Positions 47,880 through 59,374 of a stretch of 64,000 bases of DNA are shown piece by piece. Position 1 is the stretch's first letter; each line of letters starts with the position of its first letter. This DNA is from Takakia lepidozioides (Eukaryota > Streptophyta > Takakiopsida > Takakiales > Takakiaceae), in contig CM060731.1 of NCBI GenBank assembly GCA_030704615.1, positions 59,686,756 to 59,750,755 of the forward strand, read 5' to 3'. The notes beneath the pieces are model-generated. The model saw only the letters and a list, made by a program, of their open reading frames with translations, made no database searches and was not told where the DNA came from. The position numbers and the translations under genes are program-made.

Positions 47880-50800
47880 ATGCAAGCATGCACAGGTTGA
47901 ATTACTCACAGGCAAAGTCGGAGTCCAGCTCCTTGTCGGAAGTCTCCTCTGTATCAATATCAGCGGACTGGGTTCGGAAGGACTTGAGAAGTGTGTCCAC
48001 CCAAACCCATAAGGAGGTTGTTGTAAACTCAGCATCCCCTTCAATCCCAAAGAGAGGTCGGGCACTTGGCCTTGCAAGGTGGTACGAAGCACCTGCAGTG
48101 GAATAATAGAATGAAGGAAGCAGACATTGAAGACAAATATGGACGGTGGGAAAGTACTGAAAAGTGCAAGCTCAATCAAACCTCATGAAATCCGAAATGT
48201 TGGAAGAGACGAACCTGTGCCCATTGACAAATCCAGACCTCTGGCGTCTGTGTCGTGCAGCACTCCACAATCGTTTGAATGATATGAAAGCCCGGGCTCC
48301 TCTCCCTCGCCCCTCTCCAAGGAACCCCATTCCCCCTTCGCAAGCAGACGTTGTTGTAGACGTAGTTGTGGTGCATGTCACGTGGAGGATCTTGTCCTGT
48401 CGTCTATGAATTGCCCCCATGAGTGATGGCGAACTCCGAAATGCCGGCGGAGTCGTGGGGATGCACTGGACGAGACAAACAGCTTCAAACAAACGAGTCT
48501 GCGAACAACCACATCAAGAAGGACTAAGAAGCTTAAAGAATAAGGCCCCTACATATGAGATCGAGCGACCTATACAACTCAATCCGAGAAACAACCAAGA
48601 AGAGGAAAGAAGAAGGTAAATTACCATCTCTCCCGGACGATCCCCCTTCGTAAGGTACATGCTGTTCACACAATTCAATGTATTCAGGACTCTCATGCCC
48701 GAGGCTTTTCCAAATAGCTGGCAAGTGAACGGCGACAGCGAACGTCGGCGGGACTGTATGAGCACCAAACACCTTGCATCGGACAGGAAAAAATTGCAAA
48801 AGGAGAAAACCCACCGCCAGTAGCGCTCATCAAAAGCATTCCAACCCGGACAAGCATCCGATGGAGGGACATCCGGGACTGCCAACCCATCAGGGATGTC
48901 CAAGATTATGAGTTCGGCTGCATATTGCTTCTCCTTCCCGTTCACCCACGATTTGGTCATTTTAGCCTGCAAACAAAATTACAATGGAATACTCAAGAGG
49001 ATTGAAACGATCCATGCCCACTGCAGAGAACATGCAAAAGAGAACACGCACCGTGCCGAGGAACTATACAATCCTCTCCCACACTGGTGATGGCTCGCCC
49101 TTGTAATCAGATTTCTTCGACTCCATCATGGCAAGGAATCCGACGTTGGCCATCTCCAACCTGGTAGGGCGAATGACCCTCGTCGGAGTTGTTCACTGCA
49201 TGGTACGGGTCCTTGGGATCAACCACCCCTTGTTCTTTCTCACGGATCCCCTACCATGCGGTGGAGTCTGCTGGACATGCACCACTGGCCAATATCTGCA
49301 ACACTTCCCTGCCCTTGTGCCACCTTCCCTCTACCCCTTCCTTTCCCCACAACACCAGCAACATCTTTCCTTTGCCTTTCTACCTTACCCGGGGTATCCT
49401 GAGCGGGAGGCTCCTTCTCTGCAAGAGTCCTCAAATTTCGCTCATGAATGTCGAGGTCGGCTGCTGAGCAGGTGCTGCAATTCACTCATTCTCTCCTCAA
49501 AGGCACCTCCGGAGCTGGGGTCTCAGAAGGAGGGCAATCCAAATACCAACCACAAGAAGATAGATGGTCTGGGCCCCAGTCATGCAAGATCCCAGTAGTA
49601 AACATAGTCTGATTTCCAGCAGGGACAAGCCAGAGGTCCACGAAATCTGGATGTTTGTCCAAACAATTCTCTTCCATGAGAACAAACTTTATGTACCTGC
49701 AGGAACAAAGACAGCCTCATTATGCAATGCAAATATTTGTCTCTCAGTTTTCCATCACATTCCCCTTAAACTGTATGCGTCACAGTACATTGCAACCACA
49801 GGACACCAAGTAAACTGAACTGCCCAGGGAGTGCACCTGTAAAGGCATCGTTTCCAGGCTTCCTCTCCTTTTTCTTGCTGGTCAAGGTCATGTGTTCGAC
49901 TGATGCCACCCTCCTTGCTGAACTCTCTAAAGAAACAAGAGTGCCACACTGTGGCTCTCCATTTCCTCATGTATGCTTCGAAGGAGACCTTCGGTGCTGT
50001 CATAGTGATGCCATAGTCAGCCAGCTGAGTATGCAGAACCGACCGTGCCCTTTCTTCCAACTGCAAAACAATTCAAATGCAAGAATGAACCCAAAAAAAT
50101 CACTGCGAATGTGAGAGGCAATGGAAAGAGAAGGACAGGAAAAGAGAAAAGAAAGTGACACAGGAAAGGACAACACACCTGGCTCCAGTAAGTGGCCTTG
50201 TGAAGCCATGTGTCCAGCACATTGTCACTGACTGGAATGACACGCTGGGTCTTCTTCTCTTTCTCCGGCCTGGGGAACATGTGGTGTATCCCTAACTGTG
50301 GGATCGGAGTTCCATATCTGTAGCCACTTCACCTTCTGTTCTGAAGACACAACGGCGGTAGACAACCTGTGTAACTTCTCTTGGGCCATCTCTGGCTTGC
50401 CTGGCTTGTTATAATGGTTTTTTATCTCTAAGAGAAACTGCGCTCCGAATGATGGGTCGGCAATTCTCAACTGCTTCACAAAAGCACTCATTATAGTCCT
50501 TCTTGTAGCGGTCATCTCTTTTTGGATGTGAGTCTCAACCCCCTTTGCTGTCCTTCTCTCCTCAGGGGTGGACCTGTAGTATTCCAGTTTGCCACGCTCC
50601 CAGCATCTGCAATGTCTTGCTGCAAGGGCATGCACGAAAGTTGCATGAACCGAAGGGCAAGGGAAAACAACAGAAACAAATGTGGAAGCAAGACTATGGA
50701 AAGGGCAGATGAAGGAAGATGTATCTCACCGTGTACATGTACTCCATGAAAGCCTTGCGTGTCAACGAGTACCACGTTTCCAATGTCTTGGAGCTTTCGC

Positions 50801-51432
50801 ACTTCTTGTACGTCTCCGCTGAAAGGATGGTCTTGAAGTGGTCAAGGGCATCTGCCCGATCCTTTGTATCCTATACAGTGTGGTGAACCAGACTCGTTTT
50901 GACATGCGATGTCTCCGTTCCTCTGCAAAATGATATCTGAAAGTCAGAATGAAATCCAAGGACTTTAATCAAAGAACCAAGGAACTGCAAGTGGAACAGG
51001 TAGAATGAGAAACCAACCTGTTCACATCATTCATTGCCGTCAGAAGACCCATCATGTTCCCCTCACAATCCAGCACCATCGATCGAACAGAGTAATGCCA
51101 CTCTTCCTCCTGTGAGTGCAGTCTCCCAATAACAGCCATCCATGCAAGCAATCGGTGGTTCCCATCCCAAACGTGAAACATCTTCCCCGAGAATGCCTGG
51201 GTGGAAGGTTTCCTGGAGAGAAGAAGTTCAAAGGATTCGTTCACCTGTCTCCAAATAGGATCCCAGGAGTCCACGATTGACTCATCCACAAGGAGCTCAT
51301 TGCCAGTGGAATCCTTTGTACAAACGTAAAACACTGCGGATCCATCCAAATACCATGAACAAACTCGGCCTCTAGCTTGAGAATGTCCTTGATGAGGGGT
51401 GGTCGAACGATGGGCATGGAAACCATCCTACA
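47880..51432 (-). pseudogene. ParB-like / DNA methyltransferase-like gene of the 11-kb transposon, copy C
   Basis: A diverged homologue of copies A and B. In order on the minus strand: CRMVSMPIVRPP; VFYVCTKDSTGNELLVDES; KMFHVWDGNHRLLAWMAVI (ParB-type box; exon ends 51018); helical exons at 50.9-50.3 kb (RRTIMSAFVKQLRIADPSFG; WLQIWNSDP); DNVLDTWLHKATYWSQ; EAYMRKWRATVWHSCFF; IKFVLMEENCLDKHPDF and CGWYLDCPP (49.68-49.49); a basic linker; ELIILDIPDG (about 48.9) with CLVLI; a SPGF/IQTIVECC-type exon (48.3); then GASYHLARPSAR and FGIEGDAEF (48.09). DIPDG is shared with A and B although the proteins differ widely, so it is not a recent decay of DPPY. One base appears missing near 51345, so this copy may be inactive unless that is a sequencing slip. 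Confidence 0.7.
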
Positions 51433-51699
51433 CAGGGGGAATCTTCAACCTCCCACCCGGGGCAAGCATACTTTGCACCACAAGCTGAGAGTTACTTCTG
51501 ACCCCCCAGCATCTCAGCGGCTTTGCTTTCATAGAACTCATCGTCAACATCAACAATGATATCCTTCCCAATCCCGAAGGGATCTCCTCCGCCACACTTT
51601 GCATCTTCTCCTGCAGGGTTGTCCATTCAAATTGACATAAGAGTGAGGCATTAGACGAGGGGTTTGAGCATGGCAAACAGGCCATCTGTGGTAGAAAAG

Positions 51700-52460
51700 G
51701 TGAGCTCAAACAGTGTGCGTTGACGCACACTGTTTGAGGTGCAAGGTAAGTGTTCATTGAACCGTAAGTGTTGAAAGAACACTGTTTGAGCTACCAGGTA
51801 AGTGTTTATCGGTCCTCAGAGACATGCCCTATGTGGCATTCTCAAATGAAAAAGGCAATGATATAAGGCAGCTCAAACAGTGTGCGCAAACGCACACTGT
51901 TTGAGCTGCAGGATAGTGATGATTCAACCACTAATTCGAACCCTATGTGGCCAATTTCAGATGACAAGTGCAATGACATGGCAGCTCAAACAGTGTGCGT
52001 TGACGCACACTGTTGAGCTGCCATGCAAACTGATGATTGAACCTCCGAGACCTGCCCTGTATTGCCGAATTTCACAGTGGAAAAACAAAGACAAGGTGTG
52101 CTCAAACAGTGTGCGGCAACGCACACTGTTTGAGCTGCCAGATAAGTGTTCATCTGTCCTCAGAGACATATGCCCAATGTGGCCCATTCTCAAATGAAAA
52201 AAGCAATGATAAGGGTAGCTCAAACAGTGTGCGCCAACGCACATGTTTGAGCTGCCAAGATAGTGATGATTCAACCACTAATTCAAACCCTATGTGGCCA
52301 ATTTTCAGATGACAAGTGCAATGACATGGCAGCTCAAACAGTGTGCGTTGACGCACACTGTTTGAGCTGCCATGCAACTGATGATTGAACCTCCGAGACC
52401 TGCCCTGTATTGCCGAATTTCACAAGGGAAAAACAAAGACAAGGTGTGCTCAAACAGTGC
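51700..52460. repeat. Palindrome higher-order repeat between the divergent transposon genes
   Basis: Arms CTCAAACAGTGTGCG and CGCACACTGTTTGAG surround a 4-bp spacer. Complete or near-complete copies are at 51705-51738, 51872-51905, 51985-52017, 52101-52134, 52219-52251 and 52333-52366, with half copies near 51780 and 52449. From 51872 the spacing is 113-118 bp. Spacers come in three types in the order a-b-c-a-b-c, giving a 348-bp unit present about twice. The array lies upstream of both divergent genes. Confidence 0.95.
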
Positions 52461-52562
52461 CCAATTTGGCCGTTTTGGCTACACTTTTTGAGCTTCTTGT
52501 TCGCGGTTGATGCAACCTGCAGAGATGCCGTGTGCAGTCTATGTTCATATCGACATAGAATC

Positions 52563-52922
52563 TCAACTTGGGTTCACATCAGCAATGAAGCACAAAGATG
52601 GGTTCAAAGATTGAACCCTTTTTTGGGCTGCTCCAGAAGACTCCCCAATCGCCGGGGCCCTTGTGCTTCGGACTGCTCTCCACGCCTCTGTGATCTGCAG
52701 CATCTCCCCCATCCTCTCTTCCACTATTAGGTCTGTTCTTGGAACTATGGCAGGCTGTTGGTCTTCCCCGGATTCCTGCTCTTCCATCACCGAACTTGTC
52801 TCTTTGCCCTCTTCTTCCGCCTTTTCCTCTTCGGCCACTCTTTCCATCCTCATTCTATATCTGGCTCTATTCCTGTTTCTAGAGCTCGTGAAGTACAATG
52901 ATTTCCTTCTCTTCCTCCTCCG
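52563..52922 (-). CDS. Acidic, NLS-like exon upstream of the ParB-like gene (partial)
   Basis: The open frame starts after an AG acceptor-like site (cctag, 52923) and reads RRRKRRKSLYFTSSRNRNR, then an acidic stretch (VAEEEKAEEEGKETSSVMEE). The first ATG in frame is at 52853. The basic start resembles a nuclear localisation signal. It may be a 5' exon of the ParB-methyltransferase gene, with the palindrome array in an intron, or a small separate gene. No homologous exon was seen in copy B, whose 5' end is lost. Confidence 0.35.
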   Translation of the reverse strand, partial: RRRKRRKSLYFTSSRNRNRARYRMRMERVAEEEKAEEEGKETSSVMEEQESGEDQQPAIVPRTDLIVEERMGEMLQITEAWRAVRSTRAPAIGESSGAAQKRVQSLNPSLCFIADVNPS

Positions 52923-52924
52923 CT

Positions 52925-53850
52925 AGGAAACAAGGGCTCCCACGATGCCTCTAGAGCTCTCCGTTTGACGTTTGCAACAAAGGTTGCTATTGCATGTAAC
53001 CAAAATCAAAATAGGACATTGTCAACGTATTTGGATGCGGGTGTTGTTATTGTGTGCGAACGGAATTCATCCATTTCAGCGTCTTTGTATTATTCAGAAA
53101 TAAAGTGCCAGAAAATATGTGCATACGTTGCATGTACTTGTGATATGTCAGATGTACTTCGCCGCCTGCCAATATATGGCGGCCTTCTGGAATGGTTTCA
53201 AATTCGGAAGTGCCGCACAAATCTAATGCTAGTTCAATTGGAGCAGTTCTTGCAGATCCCCATAAATGTTGTGCTTCACATATGCATCCACGTGTTCGTA
53301 CTGCCTGCCCTGTGCTGTGCATTTTGCCGTCATCGTCGCCATGGGGTCATTCGGTATAAAGGGTTGTGTCGGAAATGATCTTGTGTTGCACACATCCGTG
53401 CGAGGTGACTCTGGAGTGTCAGTTTTTTGTGCTGTGCTCTTCTGGCACGGCACGACCTCATTACATTCGGGGTCTTCTGTTTACTGCTCTCCAGGGTTTT
53501 TGCCGTCTTTCCATAAAGGATGGTTTCATGTCATGTTCAGGGTTTGTTTTTCATCCAAAAACAGCACGGCTTCTTGTGGCCTTCCTTTATTTGAAAACAG
53601 TTTTTCTAGTTGGTGTCTCTCAGCGTGGTTATCTCCGAAGTTCAGTGCATGTCATTCTTACATCCTTCTGATGCATCGACCGCAGCCTTTGGGTTACTGC
53701 TACACTTGTTGACCTCAATTTTTTTGTGGTGGATCCCCTTTCCAGAATTGCGGGCTATCAAATCGGGGGATTCCATTGTGAATCGAAAGTTTTGGTCAGC
53801 GTAGGAAAACATGTCCAAGGACAAAGATAGACTAGCACGATTTCATTCCA
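52925..53850. other. Transposon interior without a recognised gene
   Basis: Overlapping open frames occur on both strands (53047-53322 minus; 53266-53712 plus), none recognisable. The stretch may hold the promoter and first exon of the transposase-like gene. Confidence 0.35.
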
Positions 53851-56800
53851 ATGCAGGTAGTATTCAAGACTGCCACTGCGAGACGACGATGGGTTGCAGT
53901 TGTTCATGAGGATGAGCTGGTTACAGTGTTCCCACTGGAATTGGGTTCTCTGCTTGTTCAAAAGGAGGTGTATGACGGGATGGGAATTTGGATTCTGGAC
54001 ATTTGGAGAAAACATTGGTTGGCGAGTGTGGAAGGAAGTGGAGAGTCCTTCCAGGCACATACCGGTCCTTGGAAAAAGAGAGAAGACAATCAGCAGGATC
54101 AGTCATTACCCCTGGGAACTGCAGCATCGGTCGTGCAGCAGAAGGGCACAGTTCATGTGAAAAAAGAGGTGAGCAATCCACTACATTCGTGACTCTTTCA
54201 GACTCGTCCTCGGAGGATGTTTCTGAGATTCCTCCGCCAGTGCAGACTCCATTCTTGGATGAATCCGAATTGCAAGAGATAACGAGTGTCATTCCAAAAT
54301 TGAAAGCCCTCGCAGGGGTGCCTGGGTGCAAGAGCGAGCTGCGTTTTGTTGATTGGGAGTCCCTTCGTGTGCAACGGGTTCAATACGTGCCAGCAGAGTT
54401 TGATGGGACATCTTGTTTGAGCTCAACCTCCCACGTCTCCAATGGACTGGCTGGGCTTCTGCAGGGCATGGACAAGAAACATGACGGACACCCTTGGTGC
54501 AGGACAAAAACGTCAAACATCCACAACGACATGATTGATGAAATTTCGAAGGTCGGATTGCGTTGGGCATTGCAAGTGCATGAATATAACTTGCCCTCGC
54601 CTGAGAAACAACGCTCAACCAAACGAGAGTGAGTGGGAAGGTGTGCCATTGAATCCTTTCACCCCGGACTTGCCCCTCCCAAGACCAATACTTTTGTGTG
54701 CAGGTCTGCAAACTTTCCCCGTCCTGTGTTTCTGTGTGCCACGCTCGTATGTACCAGGTGGCACACCGGTGCAAAACAATGACTCTCGTGCCCTGCATTC
54801 ATATGGGTGCACACGAGCATCCTGTGTCCAAAGGAAGTTGCAGGGATAGCGGGGACATCGCTAGAAATCTGCTGAAGCAGGAGTTCCACAATGCCCCTTC
54901 TGCAAACACTTCTGCTATAGCGCTTGCAGCTAGCAAGCTTTCCTGGAAAAACACAATTGGGTGAAGGGGATTCGACACAGCAATGCTGGATGCAGATTCG
55001 CTTGATGCAGTGATGGACCATTTCTCCGTGTTGAGCTCTCCCAATATTCGAAACCAGGTGAATGCACTCAGAGTCGGCACAGGCATGCTGGATTCATGGA
55101 CAACATTATGGACCTCAAACGAAGAAGAGAATCGCTATGATTCATTCAAAACAGTATCTTCCCTGGCCAGGGCTCATCCAAGGTTATTTGTTCAAGATGT
55201 CGCAGTGGGCGAAGGCAGTTGTTGTTAGCATTGTCGCCGAATGCAACCGGAGGAGATTTGGCTAAATGTTGGTTGATGTTTGATCACTGCAAACGGGTCA
55301 AGGGTTGGACAACCATGGCGTGCCATGTTATGATCCAGCGTACCAACGTGTGCTCTCAATAGCAATTTGTGATATGCAGTCGGGGACACTGAATCCCAGA
55401 TGCTCATGTGGAATTCGCTCCTGGCCGTCATGCAGCGCAACGGAATACAGAAGACAAATTTTGCGGGCTTCATGGCTGATAGTGCACAGGCAAATTTCAA
55501 TGCAGTGCGGCGCGTGTTTGGTTCGGGGATCCTAGGTCCCCAAGGAAAATAGGGGAGCACATGCCTCTTCCATTGGAGTCAATCTCTCTGGCACGTCATA
55601 CAAGCGGTGCATTCGCCCTGACCTTCAGTTGGAGCACAGAAAGGCTTCTGTCTCAAGTACAAAAATGCCAACTCAATGGGAGAAGCTGAGAGCACTTACC
55701 AAGCAATCGGGCTTGGTGGTTCTCCTCTGGTGCTGCACTGGTATCACCTGAAGGAGTTGGAGGACTGGTTGGTTGTCTGGTACTTCAGATACCGGACAGT
55801 GGGGAGCTTTCAGGACACGGTTAAGCCTCTCGAATCCCAAAATCCGAAATTTTGCAACATGCCTCTTCATTTGGGTTCTTGGATTGTCGCTTGAAGAACC
55901 TCTTCCATTTCCTTTCCTTCCTCACATTTCCATGCAATGCCTCGTGCAGGAACTGTCCTTGGAGACTTGGCCGACATGCCATCCTGTAATTTGGCGGAGA
56001 CTGTTCATAACGCCTGGATGCAGCAATTACCAACGCAGGTCGTGACTTGTGTGGCCACGGCTGATGACAGGGTGCGGGCACTCACACAACCAACCACGGT
56101 ACCGCAATTTTCTGATGGGACGGGGTGGAGGCAAGGGCCCCGGTTCGACTTTGTTGATGCTAAGGGCTGCGAGTAGGTCTGGAGACCCATCCAAGATGGC
56201 CAAAGCTCTGAACGGTGCACTGAAGGCTCCCCAGTGCAATACAGGCTCCTCATTTGGAAGGCGAGGAAAGATTTGGTCATGCAAAAGGAAATTGAACACT
56301 CTCCAGGTTCAGATGGAGATTCCCATCGCCCAGACAGGGTCAATTCTCTGTGCCAAGGTGTCTCCAGGGCAGACAAGTCATGTGCCGGCCCTTTCCAGGT
56401 GGGTCTCTCCTGTGGAGCAGGTGCGAAATGCAAGCACAGCAGCAGGAATCCATTGGAGGAGGTGGTGGCCATGGTGCAGGAATCTGATTGCTTGATAGTG
56501 AGTGGCATATAGAAAGCACCCCACACAGGATCTAGAGTTGCTTGCATGGCAATTCGGACCCCCTCTTTAAGAAATGAAAATCAAAACTATGCACAGGCTC
56601 CAGGAGGGACTCCAGCTCCAACATTCACAGGGGTGTTCCGACCTTATCATAGTGGGGAGTCAAAGGACCAAAGTTCTGGTTCTGCCCAGACATATGGCAC
56701 GATGCGTCAAGGGAACAGTTCGTCCTTCGAGTGATAATGAAACCCCCTCCCCCGACAATTTGGCCTGTTGAAACTTGGGAGTCGCTGTGTCAACAACCGA

Positions 56801-57446
56801 GATAAGCATGCTGGAGGAGGGAGGGTTTTGCTTGCACGATCCCGAGTGGTGCCCTTGTGCACTGTCGGCACAGATGTGCCACAAGCCTCCGGCAATGCCT
56901 CACCTGGTGCCGACTCCCACACCAACAAAAAGATGGAAAAAAAGGGCGCTCCACCTGGTGCCGACTCCCACCCAACAAAAAGAGATGGAAAAACAGTGCG
57001 CCGTGTCGCTTCGGGTGCAGATCACGAATGCAAGATGGAATCGGCTAGAATTTTGCAGGCTCGGGTGGCTCGTATCACCGAAGTCCCTGCCCCGGGGTAT
57101 GGACGGATTACACAGTGCTGTCTATTGGCTCAGTTCTTCATGGCAAAGATATCAGGTTACCGTGGGGAATTTCCCTACTTGCACTTGTCCGGATTTTGTA
57201 ACGATGCGTGAGGGCGCTCTCGGCATGAGAGGGAAGTGGGTCCCCTGCAAGCATCAATATTACATATACCTTGTAATTATGTGTTGCCGAGGTAAGAGAG
57301 ACCAATTCATTCACCAAGCCACACTAGCTACGGAGAAGTCATCACCCTTCTGCAGCGGGACACCTCACGTAGGGCTCAGCCAAATTCTCTTTGAACACAT
57401 ACGAGCCATGCCCACTTCCCATACTGGTTTCAAGGTTACCGTGTGA
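53851..57446 (+). pseudogene. Transposase-like gene with SWIM zinc finger
   Basis: In order: an N-terminal part (VVFKTATARRRWVAVVHEDE; after a possible intron at about 54168-54200, SSSEDVSEIPPPVQTPF and VQRVQYVPAEFDGTSC); a Cys/His segment VCHARMYQV...CIHMGAHEHPVSKGSCR followed by SAIALAASK (54730-54950), like the zinc-finger region before many MULE-type transposases; a DDE-like core (VLSIAICDMQS, about 55340; NFAGFMADSAQANFNAVRR, 55455-55510; NSMGEAESTYQAI; LKELEDWLVVWYFRYR, 55750); and a SWIM finger, CTCPDF...WVPCKHQYYIYL (57180-57270). Such fingers end MULE transposases. The coding parts lie in different frames with several stops, more than introns seem to explain, so it is probably inactive here. 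Confidence 0.65.
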
Positions 57447-57699
57447 AGACTTTGCATTTAGGACAAACACATACATTCGTTCACGGAACCAGGGCAAATG
57501 CACATGCATTCATTGTAAGCGTCTATCTGTGAATTGAAAATAGAGTGTGTCAATCATTCTGAGCTCTATTCTGCCATATTTTCATATTACATTCTTGTGC
57601 AGGCATTGTAGACATGGTGCATGGTGGCCCCCTTTGTTTTGTCCACGTTTAATAGGCCCTCTTCTGGCAATCCTCGCCTATAGGACCTGCTTCTCCAGC

Positions 57700-57811
57700 A
57701 AATTTGTGCCGCTCACGCTCCTTGAAGCGTGAGCTCATCTCACGCTTTGCAGCTACAACGTGAGCTCAGCCCCCAGGCTCACGGGGCTGGGCTCACGCCG
57801 TAGCTACGCTG
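57700..57811. promoter_or_regulatory. Right subterminal repeats of the 11-kb transposon
   Basis: Six GTGAGC or GCTCAC copies in about 90 bp, including a stem GCGTGAGCTC/TCTCACGC, ending at TAGCTACGCTG. Mirrors the left subterminal cluster. Confidence 0.6.
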
Positions 57812-57819
57812 AGGACAGT
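57812..57819. repeat. Target-site duplication, right
   Basis: AGGACAGT, identical to 46803-46810. Confidence 0.95.
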
Positions 57820-58085
57820 CAAGGACATGACGACGATAGTGATGATTTTCAAGATTAATAGAATTTTAATGAACTCTCTGTACATTTAAATTCTATTCCA
57901 GAGTATATAAAGGAAATTCTCCCCGTCCTTCATGTCCCTCTCCCATGTGCTTCACAAAACGACACATCGCCAAACCTGGTCCCTCCAAAATCGGAAATGC
58001 GGCACCGCATTTCAATGTTGGAACGGAAATGTGGCAACTGCAAAAACCTCCTTTGGAAATGCGGCACCGCATTTCCAACACACGC
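57820..58085. other. Remainder of copy B flank, split off by the insertion
   Basis: Reverse complement of 36785-37042: the 3' flank of the ParB-methyltransferase gene, with a TATATAAAGG box-like sequence near 57902 and two palindromes (57993-58014, 58053-58076). It continued directly from 46810 before the 11-kb element arrived. Confidence 0.9.
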
Positions 58086-58725
58086 AAACGTTATGAGGTC
58101 GGGCTTCACCCTTCTCCCATCATTTGCTCATAGGTCTCCAAAGCCTCCATCCCACGCCCCTGCTATGCATACCCTGCAAGCATCGCCCTCCACGACACCA
58201 CATCTCGTTTAGCCATAGTGTTGAACACTCCCTTGGCATCCTCGATGCACCCACATTTGGCATATATTTCCACCAGGGCACTGTTCAGAATGACATCTGG
58301 TAATCTGACAGGCATTCACCTTTTTGCCTCGGTTGTCCCACCATTGACTGGGATCAGAAAAGTATTCATTCCACACCTTCTCCTCATCTCTTGTGCCTGT
58401 TTTTGGATACTTTCCTATTGTCACATTGGCAGTATCATGTCAAAGTCACTCCAATCTATCAAAGATTCACTCAACCAGCTAACTCGCAGAATTCAACATG
58501 GAAATTTAGGGATTCTGATAAGAGGGAAAAACAGGGTGAAATGTATTGAAGAAGGTGGCCTCATCGCTTGATTTTACCAATTGTGCCGCTGCCGCTGCGG
58601 CTTCCAGTTGACCATCTACCCATGCACGTTTCTTGTAGCTATCCTTCCACAAGGAATCATAGGCAATGTTGTGCTTGAAATGTGGCCCTCTTGGATGAAT
58701 CTGGACCCACACTCTATCCCTGCTC
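58086..58725 (-). pseudogene. Captured PPR and OSB fragments, second set
   Basis: Minus-strand DNA at 58280-58086 carries a PPR piece with the usual VKP ending. 58410-58290 reads EEKVWNEYFSDPSQWWDNRG and 58712-58560 reads FKHNIAYDSLWKDSYKKRAW then VDGQLEAAAAAAQ; these are the two halves of an OSB PDF motif (WWDNR; FKHK...LW...WV). A gap between the halves looks like a retained intron. The frame is broken at several points. Confidence 0.7.
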
Positions 58726-58912
58726 CTTCAGCTATCCATGCCTCTGCACAAATCATGCATACATCCTTGCCTGCTGGTAGCAACTGACAATAACAGCCTA
58801 CATTTGTTCTAGGAAAAACCCAACTCAACTTCTCACTCTAGTTCCTATGCTCAATTGCATTTCTTACTCTCTCTGTAATCCAACAGGCATTCACCTTTTT
58901 GCCACAATTGGG

Positions 58913-59040
58913 CAGGGGCTGCTATTTCATGAGCCATGAGCCATGAGCGGCATGAGCCATGAGCAGAGTCGTAAGTGTCGAAAAAAACATAAGCAGGACT
59001 ATTTTCCGGAAATGAATGTCCGTGGGAATAGGGTTTAGGG
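58913..59040. mobile_element. Left end of the outer transposon, copy F2
   Basis: Same terminus as 33357, CAGGGGCTGCTATTTCATG, with the CATGAGC repeats. The bases before it are CAATTGGG, different from the F1 flank, so these are independent insertion borders. Sequence then follows F1 up to about 62190. Confidence 0.75.
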
Positions 59041-59374
59041 TGTCACGGTCATAGGGGGAGAAGGACCTCCCGATGAAGGAGGTTCGGCAATGTTTTTTAG
59101 AATTACATATTGAAAGGCAATGTTTCGCGAATGGTAGGGTGGTACTGCTCTGTACAATGGGGGCCCATTTCAGCCTACCAGCCACTTGCAAAATCACCCA
59201 CACTCCCAATCCCAACGAAATGAGGAATGATGCATTCTGGGAACGATGGATACAGAATAGAACAAAAAGAGGGCACAATGGGTTTTTTATTGATCCACAT
59301 GAATTGCATTTGAAGCACGTCTACTGTGCTGATTGTGCAAACAAATCTTTAGCCCTGTGCCTTCTGAATACAAG

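Larger units (their letters stand above)
46811..57811. mobile_element. 11-kb DNA transposon inserted in copy B
   Basis: It starts CAGGGGGTGCTATT and ends TAGCTACGCTG. Terminal inverted similarity is short (GTGCTATT...TGAGCCC against GTAGCTA...TGAGCCC in reverse complement), followed by clusters of GTGAGC on both sides (about 46826-46885 and 57709-57795). A perfect 8-bp duplication AGGACAGT flanks it. Joining the flanks restores the sequence seen at the uninterrupted site in copy A. It contains two divergent genes (ParB-methyltransferase on minus, transposase-like SWIM gene on plus) and a palindrome array between them. CAG ends with an 8-bp duplication recall hAT, while the SWIM finger recalls MULE, so class assignment is open. 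Confidence 0.9.

Noticed and set aside
51700-52460. Regularly spaced repeats resembling a CRISPR array
   Set aside because: The repeats are long perfect palindromes and the spacers recur in an a-b-c order; the context is a plant transposon.
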